Source of the DNA: G963663735 sp963663735
Lineage (GTDB): Bacteria; Acidobacteriota; UBA6911; RPQK01; JAPXNP01
DNA length: 64,000 nucleotides
Reading direction: 5' to 3'
Assembly (NCBI GenBank): GCA_963663735.2
Contig: CAXXHN010000001.1
Coordinates: 992,001-1,056,000, forward strand
A model generated the notes under the pieces. That model ran no database searches, was not told where the DNA came from, and was given only the letters and a program-made list of their open reading frames with translations. Numbering within the stretch: the stretch's first letter is position 1; the number at the start of each line of letters is the position of its first letter. The position numbers were made by a program, and so were the translations under genes. Below are positions 8,296-17,008 of the stretch, one piece after another.

Positions 8296-10611
8296 ATGAA
8301 TTCAGCCAGAAGAGGACTGCTGATTCTGTTGTTAACCGAATTTTTGGTGACCTGCCTGCAGGCCGCGGATACCAGCAGCCTGGTGGATTACGTGAATCCC
8401 CTGATGGGGACTGACTCGGAATTTCAATTATCCAATGGCAACACCTACCCTGCCATAGCCTTGCCATGGGGCATGAATTACTGGACACCCCAGACTGCTG
8501 AAATGGGTAATGGCTGGGTCTATGCTTATGACACCAATAAAATCCGGGGGTTCAAACAGACTCATCAACCAAGCCCCTGGATCAACGATTACGGGCAGTT
8601 TTCGCTTTTCCCGCTTACCGGCGAACTCAAGCTTGATGAAGAAGAAAGGGCCAGCTGGTTCTCTCACAAGGCTGAAACCTCTTCCCCTCACTATTACAGT
8701 GTCTACCTGGCTGACTACGATGTGACTGCCGAAATCACTCCAACTGAGAGGGCCGCTGCCTTCCGTTTCACTTTTCCGGAGACCCCGGATTCCTGGGTCA
8801 TCATAGATGCTTTTGACCAGGGCTCCTATATCAAAGTGCTGCCTGATGAAAACAAGGTGATTGGATACACCACCCGCAACAGCGGAGGCGTCCCTGAAAA
8901 CTTTAAAAATTTTTTTGTGGTCCGGTTTGAAAAAAGCTTTTCTGAATCACTGGTCTGGAGCGGATTTCAGCCGGTTGAAGAGCTGCTGGAACTGAAGGGA
9001 GGACACGTCGGATGCGCCCTCCGCTTTGAAACCGGAACAGGGGAACAGGTGCAGGCCCGGGTGGCTTCCTCGTTTATAAGCTTGGAACAAGCGGAACTGA
9101 ATCTCCTGGAAACAGAGGACAATGATTTTGAACAGGTTAAAGAGAGGGCAAAAGAAGTATGGAATAAGGAGCTCTCCCGGATAAAGGTTGAAGGAGGGAC
9201 ACTGGACCAGCTGCGCACTTTCTATTCCTGCCTCTACCGCACCCTGCTTTTCCCCAGAAAATTTTTTGAAGTCACATCAAGTGGAGAAATTGTCCACTAC
9301 AGCCCCTATAACGGTGAAGTGCTTCCCGGATACATGTTCACAGACAACGGGTTCTGGGATACTTTCCGGGCGGTTTTCCCTTTCTTCAACCTCATGTACC
9401 CCGGACTTAACAGCCATATACAGGAAGGTCTGGTGCATGCCTATGAGGAAAGCGGCTTCCTGCCTGAGTGGGCCAGTCCCGGACACAGGGACTGCATGAT
9501 CGGCTCCAACTCCGCCAGCCTGATTGCGGACGCCTGGCTGAAGGGTGCCCGTGGTTATGATATCGAAACTCTGTATGAGGCAATCCTGAAAAACACGATT
9601 GAGGAAGGCCCGGTCAGCTCCGTGGGAAGGCTGGGAGCAGCTTACTATAACGATCTTGGTTATGTGCCATATGATGTCGGAATTAACGAAAGCGCGGCCA
9701 GGACCCTGGAATACGCCTATGACGATTTCACCATATACCAGCTGGCCAAAGCCCTGAAACGGCCCACCGAAGAGGTGGAGCTTTTCGCCCGAAGAAGCCA
9801 AAATTACCGGAATCTGTACGATCCTGAGGTCAGGCTGATGAGAGGTAAAAATCAGGATGGAACTTTCCAGTCTCCTTTCAACCCCTTCCAGTGGGGAGAT
9901 GCTTTTACCGAGGGCAACAGTATCCATTACACCTGGTCTGTATTCCATGACATACAGGGACTGATTAACCTGATGGGAGGCCGGGAGGAATTCGTAAAGA
10001 TGCTGGATTCAGTCTTCACTGAACCCCCGATATTTGATGACTCCTATTATGGATTCACTATTCATGAAATTCGTGAAATGCAGATCATGCACATGGGAAA
10101 TTACGCCCATGGGAACCAGCCGATACAACACATGATCTACCTGTATAACTACGCCGGGCAGCCTTGGAAGGCACAGTACCGGCTGAGGCAGGTCATGAAC
10201 CGCATGTACAGCGCGGAACCGGATGGGTATTGCGGGGACGAGGACAACGGGCAGACTTCGGCCTGGTATATTTTTTCAGCCATGGGATTCTACCCGGTAT
10301 GCCCGGGGACTGACCAGTATGTTCTGGGAACACCGTTGTTTAAAAAAATCACACTGAGTCTGGAAAACGGCAGACAGGTAATAATCAGCGCTCCGGATAA
10401 CAGTGACAAAAACATATATATTGATTCCATCAGCTTCAACGGGAAAAAGCTGAATCAAAACTGGTTGAGCCACAAGGCCATGATGGAGGGAGCAAAAATC
10501 GATTTAACCATGGCGCCAGTTCCCAATGAATCCAGAGGGATCCTTCAGGAAGATGCCCCATATTCCATTTCCCTGGAACCGGAGATGGAAAATATTATTG
10601 ACCAGCAGTGA
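8296..10611 (+). CDS. GH92 family alpha-mannosidase
   Basis: A 771-residue exported glycoside hydrolase of family 92, calcium-dependent exo-acting alpha-mannosidases that remove terminal mannose from N-glycans. Residues 1-24 are a signal peptide. The N-terminal domain opens with VNPLMGTDS and NGNTYPA followed by a PWGMNYWTPQT segment, a family hallmark. The C-terminal catalytic domain contains GYCGDEDNGQTSAWYIFSA, with the acidic residues that bind calcium and activate water, then GFYPVCPGTDQYVLG. The start at 8296 is favoured because AAGGA lies seven bases before it; the ATG at 8281 lacks such a site. It is flanked by a small secreted protein and its decayed copy and faces the GH95 gene convergently. 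Linkage specificity cannot be inferred. Confidence 0.95.
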   Translation: MNSARRGLLILLLTEFLVTCLQAADTSSLVDYVNPLMGTDSEFQLSNGNTYPAIALPWGMNYWTPQTAEMGNGWVYAYDTNKIRGFKQTHQPSPWINDYGQFSLFPLTGELKLDEEERASWFSHKAETSSPHYYSVYLADYDVTAEITPTERAAAFRFTFPETPDSWVIIDAFDQGSYIKVLPDENKVIGYTTRNSGGVPENFKNFFVVRFEKSFSESLVWSGFQPVEELLELKGGHVGCALRFETGTGEQVQARVASSFISLEQAELNLLETEDNDFEQVKERAKEVWNKELSRIKVEGGTLDQLRTFYSCLYRTLLFPRKFFEVTSSGEIVHYSPYNGEVLPGYMFTDNGFWDTFRAVFPFFNLMYPGLNSHIQEGLVHAYEESGFLPEWASPGHRDCMIGSNSASLIADAWLKGARGYDIETLYEAILKNTIEEGPVSSVGRLGAAYYNDLGYVPYDVGINESAARTLEYAYDDFTIYQLAKALKRPTEEVELFARRSQNYRNLYDPEVRLMRGKNQDGTFQSPFNPFQWGDAFTEGNSIHYTWSVFHDIQGLINLMGGREEFVKMLDSVFTEPPIFDDSYYGFTIHEIREMQIMHMGNYAHGNQPIQHMIYLYNYAGQPWKAQYRLRQVMNRMYSAEPDGYCGDEDNGQTSAWYIFSAMGFYPVCPGTDQYVLGTPLFKKITLSLENGRQVIISAPDNSDKNIYIDSISFNGKKLNQNWLSHKAMMEGAKIDLTMAPVPNESRGILQEDAPYSISLEPEMENIIDQQ

Positions 10612-10683
10612 AATAGCGCGGATATTTTTCATATTTCCGTGCATAAGTCTGGTTATTATTTTTTTAAAAAGGGGTTCTTTGAT

Positions 10684-10889
10684 ATGAAAAAGATCATTTT
10701 TGTGCTGATGATTTGCTGTCTTGGTGCTTCCTTCTGGCAGCATCTCCGGTGGTGGTTTCCTGGGCATGCCGGAGTCAGGGAGAGCGGGCAAGGTAATTTA
10801 CCCTGACCTTTGCTGAAGAAAATGGAGAACTGACCGGAACCATGTCCAGCGAGAGGTTCTCAAATTCATTCACCGGTACCAGGAAATAA
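10684..10889 (+). pseudogene. Decayed paralogue of the small secreted protein at 7829-8197
   Basis: The ATG at 10684 opens a signal peptide (MKKIIFVLMICCLGASF) that reads out of frame after about 17 codons. One frame over, the sequence continues ASPVVVSWACRS, comparable with NSDVVGTWLCKT of the intact protein. It has an in-frame TAA at 10794-10796, then resumes FTLTFAEENGELTGTM and ends NSFTGTRK before TAA 10887-10889, matching the intact EIKGTISTDDLTVNFTG end. The middle of the protein is missing. One frameshift, one nonsense codon and an internal deletion show a dead gene duplicate. Confidence 0.7.
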
Positions 10890-10909
10890 CCCTGGCTCAG
10901 ATGATTCCA

Positions 10910-10950
10910 TTAATGGTGCCGGAAAGCGCCTTCGTTCCCGGCACCATTAA
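10910..10950. terminator. 13-bp hairpin between convergent pseudogene and GH95 gene
   Basis: A perfect 13-base-pair stem (10910-10922 with 10938-10950, TTAATGGTGCCGG and its complement) encloses a 15-base loop. It lies 18 bases past the stop of the GH95 gene on the minus strand and 21 bases past the pseudogene on the plus strand. There is no long T run. A bidirectional terminator is the simplest reading. Confidence 0.6.
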
Positions 10951-10967
10951 CCAATTGTCTCACCGGA

Positions 10968-13319
10968 TTAAAACTGCTTCCTGAATATCACTCTCTGCCC
11001 GGATTCCAGGTTTTCAACTACCAGGGTTCCCTGATTTACACTGACCTGGTCTTCAGAAACACCTTCTACGCTGAAGTTTCCCCCAAAGGGGTTTTCCAGC
11101 CTCAGCGTACCTCCTTTTTCAGCTACTAATTCCACCAGGGTATTTTGACCAGCTTCTCTCCTGATAGAAAAAAGAAATGCCCCCTCAGCCCGAAGATTAT
11201 GGAATTCCAGGTCTGCCCAGCCGGCTGGTATGGCGGGCAACAGCCTGACTGTTCCCGAGTAGCTTTGTATCAGCATTTCCTGGATCCCCGCGGCTGCGGC
11301 GAAATTCCCCTCCAGGGTAAACGGCCGATAGGTAAACTTTGAATATCCCTTGCCGGTCTGGTCTCCGTTGGCATGAAAGCTGTTACGCAGGCAAAAAGCT
11401 GTGGAAAACAGTTCCAGCGCCTTTTCAGCGGCTTTCCCGTCGCGGGCCCGTGCTGCCATGTTGCCCAGCCAGGAAAAGCTGTACCCGGTCCACCAGTCAG
11501 TGCCTTTCATTTCGAGTTCATCCAGAGATGCCCTGATCACTGCCTGGTCCTCGGGGCCGTTCTCCCAGGTCACCAGGCCCAGGGGATGTATGGCCATCAA
11601 GTGGGAAAAATGGCGGTGAGAAGTGGGAAGAGGGTAATCCTTTGTAATTAAAAGCTTGCCGGTGGTTTCATCTTTCCAGAACTCAGGCATTTCTTTTAAT
11701 ACTGCCTCCCAGTGAGCCGCGGCTTCCTGGTTCCCGGTTTCAAGAGCCAGTTCTGCCGCTGTTTTGAAAGTCCAGCGGATCAGTGCCAGGTCATAATTGG
11801 TAATATCGGGAAACCAGGCCTCCAACCGGTTATCATTGATCTCCGGGGAGGAACTGAGCGGCAGGGTTCGTTTCAGATCCGGCCCTTTTTCAGTTACCTC
11901 TTCCAGGAAAACCGCCACACTCCTGATAAATGGCCAGGCCCTTTTGATTAAAAACTCCCGATCCATCGAATAGCGCCACTGCAGGTAAAAATGATGAGCA
12001 ACCCAGGCCCCGGTTGTGGCAGAATGGGTGTACTGGTGCCAGCCTCCGATCTGTTCCTGGTTGAGGTCCGCGGTCATGGGAATTGCCAGCCCTGGAAGGT
12101 TGAAGAAACGCTTCGTCCAGGCCTTGGCTGCCTCCCTGGTGTTCCATACCCATTCCACAAAACCTTCCCCTCCGCCCAGCCGGTTTCCTGAATAACAGGG
12201 CCAGTAGGAAAGCTCCGTGTTCAGGTCATGGTGGTAATCACCCTTCCAGGGGGGAATGCGCCCGTTGTCTGCGGTCCAGGGACCCTGCAGCGTTATGGGC
12301 GGTGTATCCGGGCGGGTAGCGGCACCAAATTTGTAAGTTTCCAGGTACCATTGTTTTTCCAGTATCGGGTTGGGAATCCGGATCCAGGTTGTATCCCAGA
12401 AGGTTTTCCACCACGATTCATGGCTGGATACGGCATTATTTATCCTTTCGCTGCTGGAAGCTTCAAATCCTGAGAACAGGTCTTCCCTGCTGCGGGATTT
12501 TGCAATCTCCAGAGGATCTTCCCCTTCCTGGGAAGTCGCGACGGTCCAGATTCCAATCCAGTTGTTATCAATTGCCCGCCAGGCAATCACCACTGCGAAG
12601 CTGAAACCGCCCCAGCCTTCCTGGTGATACCCGGTCCAACCGTTTCCCTTGAATATCCGGGGAGAACTGTATTCCAGGCTGGAGAGCTCCTGCCTCTGTA
12701 CTCCTTCAGGATTGTCGCCCTCGCCGTCCAATGCCTTTCCAAAAGCGGGAACAACCAGGCGGGGAACCAGCTTGCCCGGCTCCCGCAGGCCCCTGATTAG
12801 AATCAATCCCTTGTTCTGGAGGGAATGGACCCTGACTTCGGCTGAGATGCCTCCCGAAAAATCAACTTCTGCGACAGCCCGGGAGAGGTCCAGCCTGGTC
12901 TCTTTAAATTCAGCATTTCCCAGGTCCAGCTCAATCCTTCCCGCTGGGATCTTGGTAGGACCAGGCCTCTGGTATGGCTCCTCGTACACCTTGCGCAGGT
13001 CTTCAATCCTGCCCTGGCTGACCCATTCCTTCATGGTGGAATATTTATATTCTTCAGAATGGAATTCCGGAACCGGCCGCAGATCCCAAAGATCAGTCCG
13101 GTCCAGGGAAATCGTCAGCGGAGAGCCATCTCCCCAGACCAGGGCTCCCAATAAACCGTTTCCCAGGGGAAGGGCCTCATCCCAAACCATGGCCGGATCC
13201 AGGTACACAAGGTTGTGCTCGGGACCGGGAAGAGACCGGGACAGGCCGATAAGATCGAACAGCAGCAATATCACTGCCACCGGCAGGAAGTAGGAGCGAA
13301 TTCTATTCAGGAATTTCAT
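10968..13319 (-). CDS. GH95 family alpha-L-fucosidase-like glycoside hydrolase
   Basis: A 783-residue exported enzyme of glycoside hydrolase family 95 (1,2-alpha-L-fucosidases, some alpha-L-galactosidases). A hydrophobic N-terminus (residues 8-25) gives export. The N-terminal domain has MVWDEALPLGNGLLGALVWG, the family signature, and later HRHFSHLMAIHPLGL from the (alpha/alpha)6 barrel. Where characterised enzymes have an Asn-x-Asn pair (HxNIN, Asn421 and Asn423 of Bifidobacterium AfcA), this one reads HHDLN (Asp365, Asn367), so specificity may differ. The ATG at 13319 was chosen because it starts the signal peptide; AAGGA before it is closer than ideal, and a start up to 50 codons upstream is possible. 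Convergent with GH92 and divergent from the Spy-like gene. Confidence 0.9.
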   Translation of the reverse strand: MKFLNRIRSYFLPVAVILLLFDLIGLSRSLPGPEHNLVYLDPAMVWDEALPLGNGLLGALVWGDGSPLTISLDRTDLWDLRPVPEFHSEEYKYSTMKEWVSQGRIEDLRKVYEEPYQRPGPTKIPAGRIELDLGNAEFKETRLDLSRAVAEVDFSGGISAEVRVHSLQNKGLILIRGLREPGKLVPRLVVPAFGKALDGEGDNPEGVQRQELSSLEYSSPRIFKGNGWTGYHQEGWGGFSFAVVIAWRAIDNNWIGIWTVATSQEGEDPLEIAKSRSREDLFSGFEASSSERINNAVSSHESWWKTFWDTTWIRIPNPILEKQWYLETYKFGAATRPDTPPITLQGPWTADNGRIPPWKGDYHHDLNTELSYWPCYSGNRLGGGEGFVEWVWNTREAAKAWTKRFFNLPGLAIPMTADLNQEQIGGWHQYTHSATTGAWVAHHFYLQWRYSMDREFLIKRAWPFIRSVAVFLEEVTEKGPDLKRTLPLSSSPEINDNRLEAWFPDITNYDLALIRWTFKTAAELALETGNQEAAAHWEAVLKEMPEFWKDETTGKLLITKDYPLPTSHRHFSHLMAIHPLGLVTWENGPEDQAVIRASLDELEMKGTDWWTGYSFSWLGNMAARARDGKAAEKALELFSTAFCLRNSFHANGDQTGKGYSKFTYRPFTLEGNFAAAAGIQEMLIQSYSGTVRLLPAIPAGWADLEFHNLRAEGAFLFSIRREAGQNTLVELVAEKGGTLRLENPFGGNFSVEGVSEDQVSVNQGTLVVENLESGQRVIFRKQF

Positions 13320-13511
13320 GTCCTTGATTATAGGGCATCTAAACAATGACCGGAAGCACGATCCTTGCTGTACCTGGTCTTTACAAAACTTCACGAAATC
13401 TTTTGCTTTCCGTTCGTTATATCTGGTAGCTGACAGATAGAGTGAACAGGTCAGCATGTGGGTGATCACAAAACATGAAAAATTGGAAATATATTTTAAA
13501 GGAGTTCTAAA

Positions 13512-14060
13512 ATGAAAAAGTACACAGTAATTTTCCTGAGTATAACTTTGGTAATTCTAATCGTATCAGCAGTAGGACTGGCGCGGCAGTTTGGCCCGGG
13601 AGTCGGAGCCGGAGTGCCAGGGGCCGGGAAATCCTTAAGGGGGCAGGCCAGGGGCGGAATGAATGCGGGACAGGACGTAATCAGGGGCCTGATGCGCCTT
13701 GATCTGACTGAAACCCAACGCGATCAGATCAAACTTATTCTCGACGATCATCGGGAACTGATGATGAACGACTGCGAGGTAACCAGTGAAGAGATGAAAT
13801 CCATCAGCGATGAATTGCATTCACTGATAAATGCTGAGGTATATGATGAAACCGCGGCACGCCAGATCCTGGCCAGGAAATTCGAAATCAATACTGAAAA
13901 ACAGATTCTCCGTCAGAAAGCACACCATCAGATCCTGTGGGAAGTCCTGGCAGACGAGCAGCGGAATACCCTTGCTGAACAGCGTGCCAATGCCGAGGCT
14001 TTTGGCCGCGGTGGCCGCCAGGGCCGAAATTCACGGGGTATGGGAGGATGCATTTTCTAA
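13512..14060 (+). CDS. Spy/CpxP-like periplasmic protein
   Basis: A 182-residue exported protein. Residues 1-24 are a signal peptide; a Gly-rich linker (FGPGVGAGVPGAG) follows. The helical core begins LDLTETQRDQIKLIL, the LTxxQ-type motif of Spy/CpxP periplasmic chaperones and metal-resistance (heavy-metal resistor) proteins, and repeats it loosely near the end (LADEQRNTL). The C-terminus is Arg/Gly-rich and ends GGCIF. AAAGGAG lies seven bases before the ATG. Proposed role: envelope stress or metal binding. It is followed by a clear hairpin terminator, so it is transcribed alone. Confidence 0.8.
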   Translation: MKKYTVIFLSITLVILIVSAVGLARQFGPGVGAGVPGAGKSLRGQARGGMNAGQDVIRGLMRLDLTETQRDQIKLILDDHRELMMNDCEVTSEEMKSISDELHSLINAEVYDETAARQILARKFEINTEKQILRQKAHHQILWEVLADEQRNTLAEQRANAEAFGRGGRQGRNSRGMGGCIF

Positions 14061-14128
14061 AACCGCCTCATCTCCTGAGAGGCTGACAAAACAAACCTGA
14101 AAACTAAAAATTAACCAGCACAATCAGG

Positions 14129-14158
14129 AAAGGGCGGCCTATTGAGCCGCCCTTTCTT
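14129..14158 (+). terminator. Rho-independent-like terminator after Spy-like gene
   Basis: AAGGGCGGC, a seven-base loop and GCCGCCCTTTCTT form a nine-plus base-pair GC-rich stem followed by T-rich sequence, about 70 bases after the Spy-like gene's stop. Confidence 0.75.
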
Positions 14159-14159
14159 A

Positions 14160-14331
14160 TTAGTCACTGCCCGCTTGCCGGCGGACATATTCTCTAACCC
14201 GCGCCGCCAGCTAGCCGCTGGCTAGCCGGCAATCCTACATCCTGATTCTTAATGATCCAGGACCTTGAATCTTGAATCAGATTGGGCGGGCCATTCCGGC
14301 CCGCCCAAATCCGCAATCCGCAATCCCAAAT
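14160..14331. repeat. Hairpin-rich, repeat-like intergenic block
   Basis: The gap between the convergent Spy-like and M3 peptidase genes carries several inverted repeats: CTAGCC-GCT-GGCTAG (14211-14225), and TTGGGCGGGCC-ATTCC-GGCCCGCCCAA (14282-14308, an 11-bp stem that probably terminates the M3 gene on the minus strand). It also has short direct repeats, CTTGAAT twice and AATCCGC twice. This looks like a small genomic repeat unit rather than coding sequence. Confidence 0.5.
14282..14308 (-). terminator. GC-rich hairpin after M3 peptidase gene
   Basis: An 11-bp perfect stem (TTGGGCGGGCC with GGCCCGCCCAA) around a five-base loop lies 24 bases downstream of the minus-strand M3 gene stop. No strong T run follows, so termination is likely but not certain. 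Confidence 0.55.
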
Positions 14332-16449
14332 CTACAAGAGTCCCCGCTTTTTCAGCAAAGGCTCAACTTCAGGATTCCTACCACGGAAATTCCGGTAAAG
14401 CGTCATCGCATCTTCTGAACCGCCCTTGGAAAGGATGTTCTCGCGGAAGCTCTTCGCGGTCTCCTGATCATATAATCCTTTTTCCTTGAAGGCTTCAAAC
14501 GCATCGGAGTCCAGGACTTCAGCCCAGATGTAAGAGTAGTAGCCGGAGGAATACCCGCCATCAAAGATATGGGAGAAATAGGTACTCCGGTACCTGGGCG
14601 GAATTTCAGGAATCAATCCGATTTTGTCCATTGAAGCTTTCTCGAAGACATCGACATCCTTAGCTGCTGAATCAGTCAGGGTATGCCAGTCCATATCAAG
14701 GTAGGAAGCGGCCAGGTATTCCACGGTAGTAAATCCCTGGTTAAACAAGCTGCTGTCCTTGAGCTTTTTCAACAACTCATCCGGAATCGTTTCCCCGGTT
14801 TCATAATGCTTGGCAAAAGTTTTGAGGAACTCCGGCTGATCAACCCAGTTTTCCATTATCTGGGATGGAAGCTCAACAAAATCACGCGGAACCGAAGTCC
14901 CGGACTGGCTGTAATACTGGCAGTTGCTGAGCAGTCCGTGCAGGGTATGCCCGAATTCATGGAACATGGTGTGGACATCTTCAAAAGTAAGGAGTACCGG
15001 GGCATCGCCTACCGGAGGAGCGGCATTGAGATTCATGGTAATCACAGGAGGAATATTTTCGCCAAACCTTCTGGATTGCTTACGGTATGAACTCATCCAT
15101 GCCCCTCCCTGCTTGGAAGGACGGGCAAAGAAATCCTGGTAAAGGATTCCGATATGGGTTCCGTCCGCCTCTTTTACCTCATAGGCCCTGACATCTTCCT
15201 GGTAAATAGGAATATCTTCAATCCGGGTGAATGTAATGCCATACAGTTTATTAGCCAGGCTGAAAAGGCCCTTGATTGTGCTTTCCAGCTCAAAATAGGA
15301 ACTGATGGTACCTTCATCCAGATCGTATCGTTCCTTGCGCAGCTTTTCGGTGTAATAGCGCCAGTCCCATGGAGCCAGTTTGAAATCTCCGCCTTCCTTT
15401 TTGACCATGGCCTGCAGGTCTCCGGCTTCTTTTTCTCCCATCTTGAGGGCGGGAGACCAGAGCTTGTCAAGAAAATCATATACAGCCTGCGGGTTTTCGG
15501 CCATGCATTTTTCCAGGACATAATCAGCATGGGTTTTATAACCCAGGAGATTAGCTCTTTCCACCCGCAGCGCGACCATCCTGGCCACAGCTTCCTTGTT
15601 GTCGTTCGCGTTATTATTATCGCCCCTCATCAGGTAGGCTGTCAGCAGCTTTTCCCTCAGGTCTCTCCTGGAGGAATAATTAAGGAAGGGGTACATGCTG
15701 GACCTATGAGGGGTGAACACCCACTTGCCTTCCATTTCCATATCTTTTGCCGTTTCTGCTGCGGCATTGATCACGGATTCTGGAAGCCCTTCCAGGTCAG
15801 ACGGGTCTTCAATGACCAGTTTAAAGGCATTGGTTTCAGCAAGGAGGTTATCGCCAAACTTAACACCGAGGACTGAAAGCTCCTCGTTGATCTTCCTGAA
15901 TTTCTCTTTCTGTTCGTCATCCAGGAGCGCGCCTCCCCTCACAAATGACTTATAAACATCTTCCAGGAGCTTGGCCTGGGAAATGTTGAGTTCCAGTTCA
16001 TCTTTCCGATCATATACAGCTTTGATTCTGGTAAAAAGCTCTGGATTGAGGCTGATATCATCACCATGCGCAGATAGCAGCGGAGACACTTCGCGGTTAA
16101 TCTCCTGCAGCTGCTCATTGGTGTGCGATGAAGTCAGGTTGAAGAAAACACTGGAAACCTCCTCCAGCATAATCCCGGTGTTATCCAGGGCGACAACCGT
16201 GTTCTCGAATGTCGGGTCTTCACTATTATCAATGATCGCCTGGATTTCTTCTTTCTGCTGTTTCATTCCTTCCTGGAAGGCAGGCAGATAATGCTCTGGC
16301 TTTATTTTTTCAAAGGGCGGCACATTAAAAGGTGTTCCGTACTCTTCAAAGAAGGGGTTAGTTGTAGCTTCTTGATTCTCCATATTTTTACAGGCTGAAA
16401 TCAGGAAGGAAACGCAGAGCAGAAGGGCAATAAACATGCGTCTCTTCAT
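14332..16449 (-). CDS. dcp: M3 family peptidyl-dipeptidase, lipoprotein
   Basis: A 705-residue zinc metallopeptidase of family M3, closest to peptidyl-dipeptidase Dcp, which removes C-terminal dipeptides from oligopeptides. The zinc motif HEFGHTLHG is at about residues 497-505, with the downstream family region (PRDFVELPSQIMENW) supplying the third ligand glutamate. The N-terminus MKRRMFIALLLCVSFLISAC is a lipoprotein signal with the lipobox cysteine at residue 20, so it is anchored in the envelope, unlike cytoplasmic E. coli Dcp. AAGGAG precedes a cluster of three in-frame ATGs (16458, 16455, 16449); 16449 has the best spacing. It probably finishes peptides released by the secreted proteases in this window. 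Confidence 0.92.
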   Translation of the reverse strand: MKRRMFIALLLCVSFLISACKNMENQEATTNPFFEEYGTPFNVPPFEKIKPEHYLPAFQEGMKQQKEEIQAIIDNSEDPTFENTVVALDNTGIMLEEVSSVFFNLTSSHTNEQLQEINREVSPLLSAHGDDISLNPELFTRIKAVYDRKDELELNISQAKLLEDVYKSFVRGGALLDDEQKEKFRKINEELSVLGVKFGDNLLAETNAFKLVIEDPSDLEGLPESVINAAAETAKDMEMEGKWVFTPHRSSMYPFLNYSSRRDLREKLLTAYLMRGDNNNANDNKEAVARMVALRVERANLLGYKTHADYVLEKCMAENPQAVYDFLDKLWSPALKMGEKEAGDLQAMVKKEGGDFKLAPWDWRYYTEKLRKERYDLDEGTISSYFELESTIKGLFSLANKLYGITFTRIEDIPIYQEDVRAYEVKEADGTHIGILYQDFFARPSKQGGAWMSSYRKQSRRFGENIPPVITMNLNAAPPVGDAPVLLTFEDVHTMFHEFGHTLHGLLSNCQYYSQSGTSVPRDFVELPSQIMENWVDQPEFLKTFAKHYETGETIPDELLKKLKDSSLFNQGFTTVEYLAASYLDMDWHTLTDSAAKDVDVFEKASMDKIGLIPEIPPRYRSTYFSHIFDGGYSSGYYSYIWAEVLDSDAFEAFKEKGLYDQETAKSFRENILSKGGSEDAMTLYRNFRGRNPEVEPLLKKRGLL

Positions 16450-16790
16450 TTGCATCATGCTCCTTTTTAGGTGTTTAAATTTTAATACAAACCGGCACCG
16501 GCCACTTTACCGTTCCTGGCTCCCCGGATTCTCGGTACTGGCCCGGGCCGTCTTTTTCAATCTCCTGTGAGCCTTTTCGAGGCCCGGTTATTCTAAACGC
16601 ATCCCGGAGCGGCTCCCATGAACTGTTCCGGGGCATCTTCTTTCTAATCAAAATATTAGTGACAAAGGAAATGATAGCGCAGAATTCTCTGAAGGAAAAC
16701 CTGTCCCCCTGGGAATATTTCATTCTTAATTGATAAATTTGTTTGAATTATACCCCGATATTTGTTTATAATCTGATTCTCCAAGCGAGC
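16450..16790. other. Gap upstream of M3 gene and tRNA-Asp
   Basis: It holds the tRNA promoter described separately near its right end. An 82-codon minus-strand open frame (16475-16723) has no ribosome binding site and no recognisable features. I see nothing else. Confidence 0.5.
16743..16772 (+). promoter_or_regulatory. Sigma-70-type promoter for tRNA-Asp
   Basis: TTGAAT (16743-16748) and a perfect TATAAT (16767-16772) are separated by 18 bases and lie about 19 bases before the mature tRNA 5' end, as expected for a tRNA gene. Confidence 0.65.
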
Positions 16791-16868
16791 GGGGTCGTAG
16801 TTCAGCTTGGTTAGAACGCCGGCCTGTCACGCCGGAGGTCGCGAGTTCGAGTCTCGTCGGCCCCGCCA
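16791..16868 (+). tRNA. tRNA-Asp (anticodon GTC), CCA encoded
   Basis: The sequence folds as a standard cloverleaf: seven-base acceptor pairing of GGGGTCG with CGGCCCC, a D arm with TTCAGCTTGGTTAGAA, an anticodon arm CCGGCCT-GTC-ACGCCGG with GTC at 16826-16828, and a T arm GCGAGTTCGAGTCTCGT. The CCA tail is encoded at 16866-16868. GTC reads Asp GAC/GAU codons. Confidence 0.97.
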
Positions 16869-16872
16869 TTTT

Positions 16873-16940
16873 GAAGTTCGAACTGAGATTTGTGAAGTTC
16901 GAACTTTACTTCGCACTTTTCAAATCTCAGATCTCAGTTG
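16873..16940. repeat. Direct and inverted repeats just after tRNA-Asp
   Basis: GAAGTTCGAACT occurs twice (16873 and 16895), each containing the palindrome GTTCGAAC. CTGAGATTTG, which follows the first copy, is matched in inverse orientation by CAAATCTCAG and then ATCTCAGTT near 16920-16938, so the block can form alternative hairpins. It could terminate the tRNA transcript. I found no second copy of the tRNA 3' end that would mark an integrated element. Confidence 0.4.
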
Positions 16941-17008
16941 CGAGACTCTTTACCAATGACGGGGGCAGCCCACTCTTCGAACCCTCATCCACTCCTGAAT
17001 TCCTGTGC

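Noticed and set aside
16475..16723. 82-codon minus-strand frame upstream of M3 gene
   Set aside because: No binding site, low-complexity protein content, no recognised motif.
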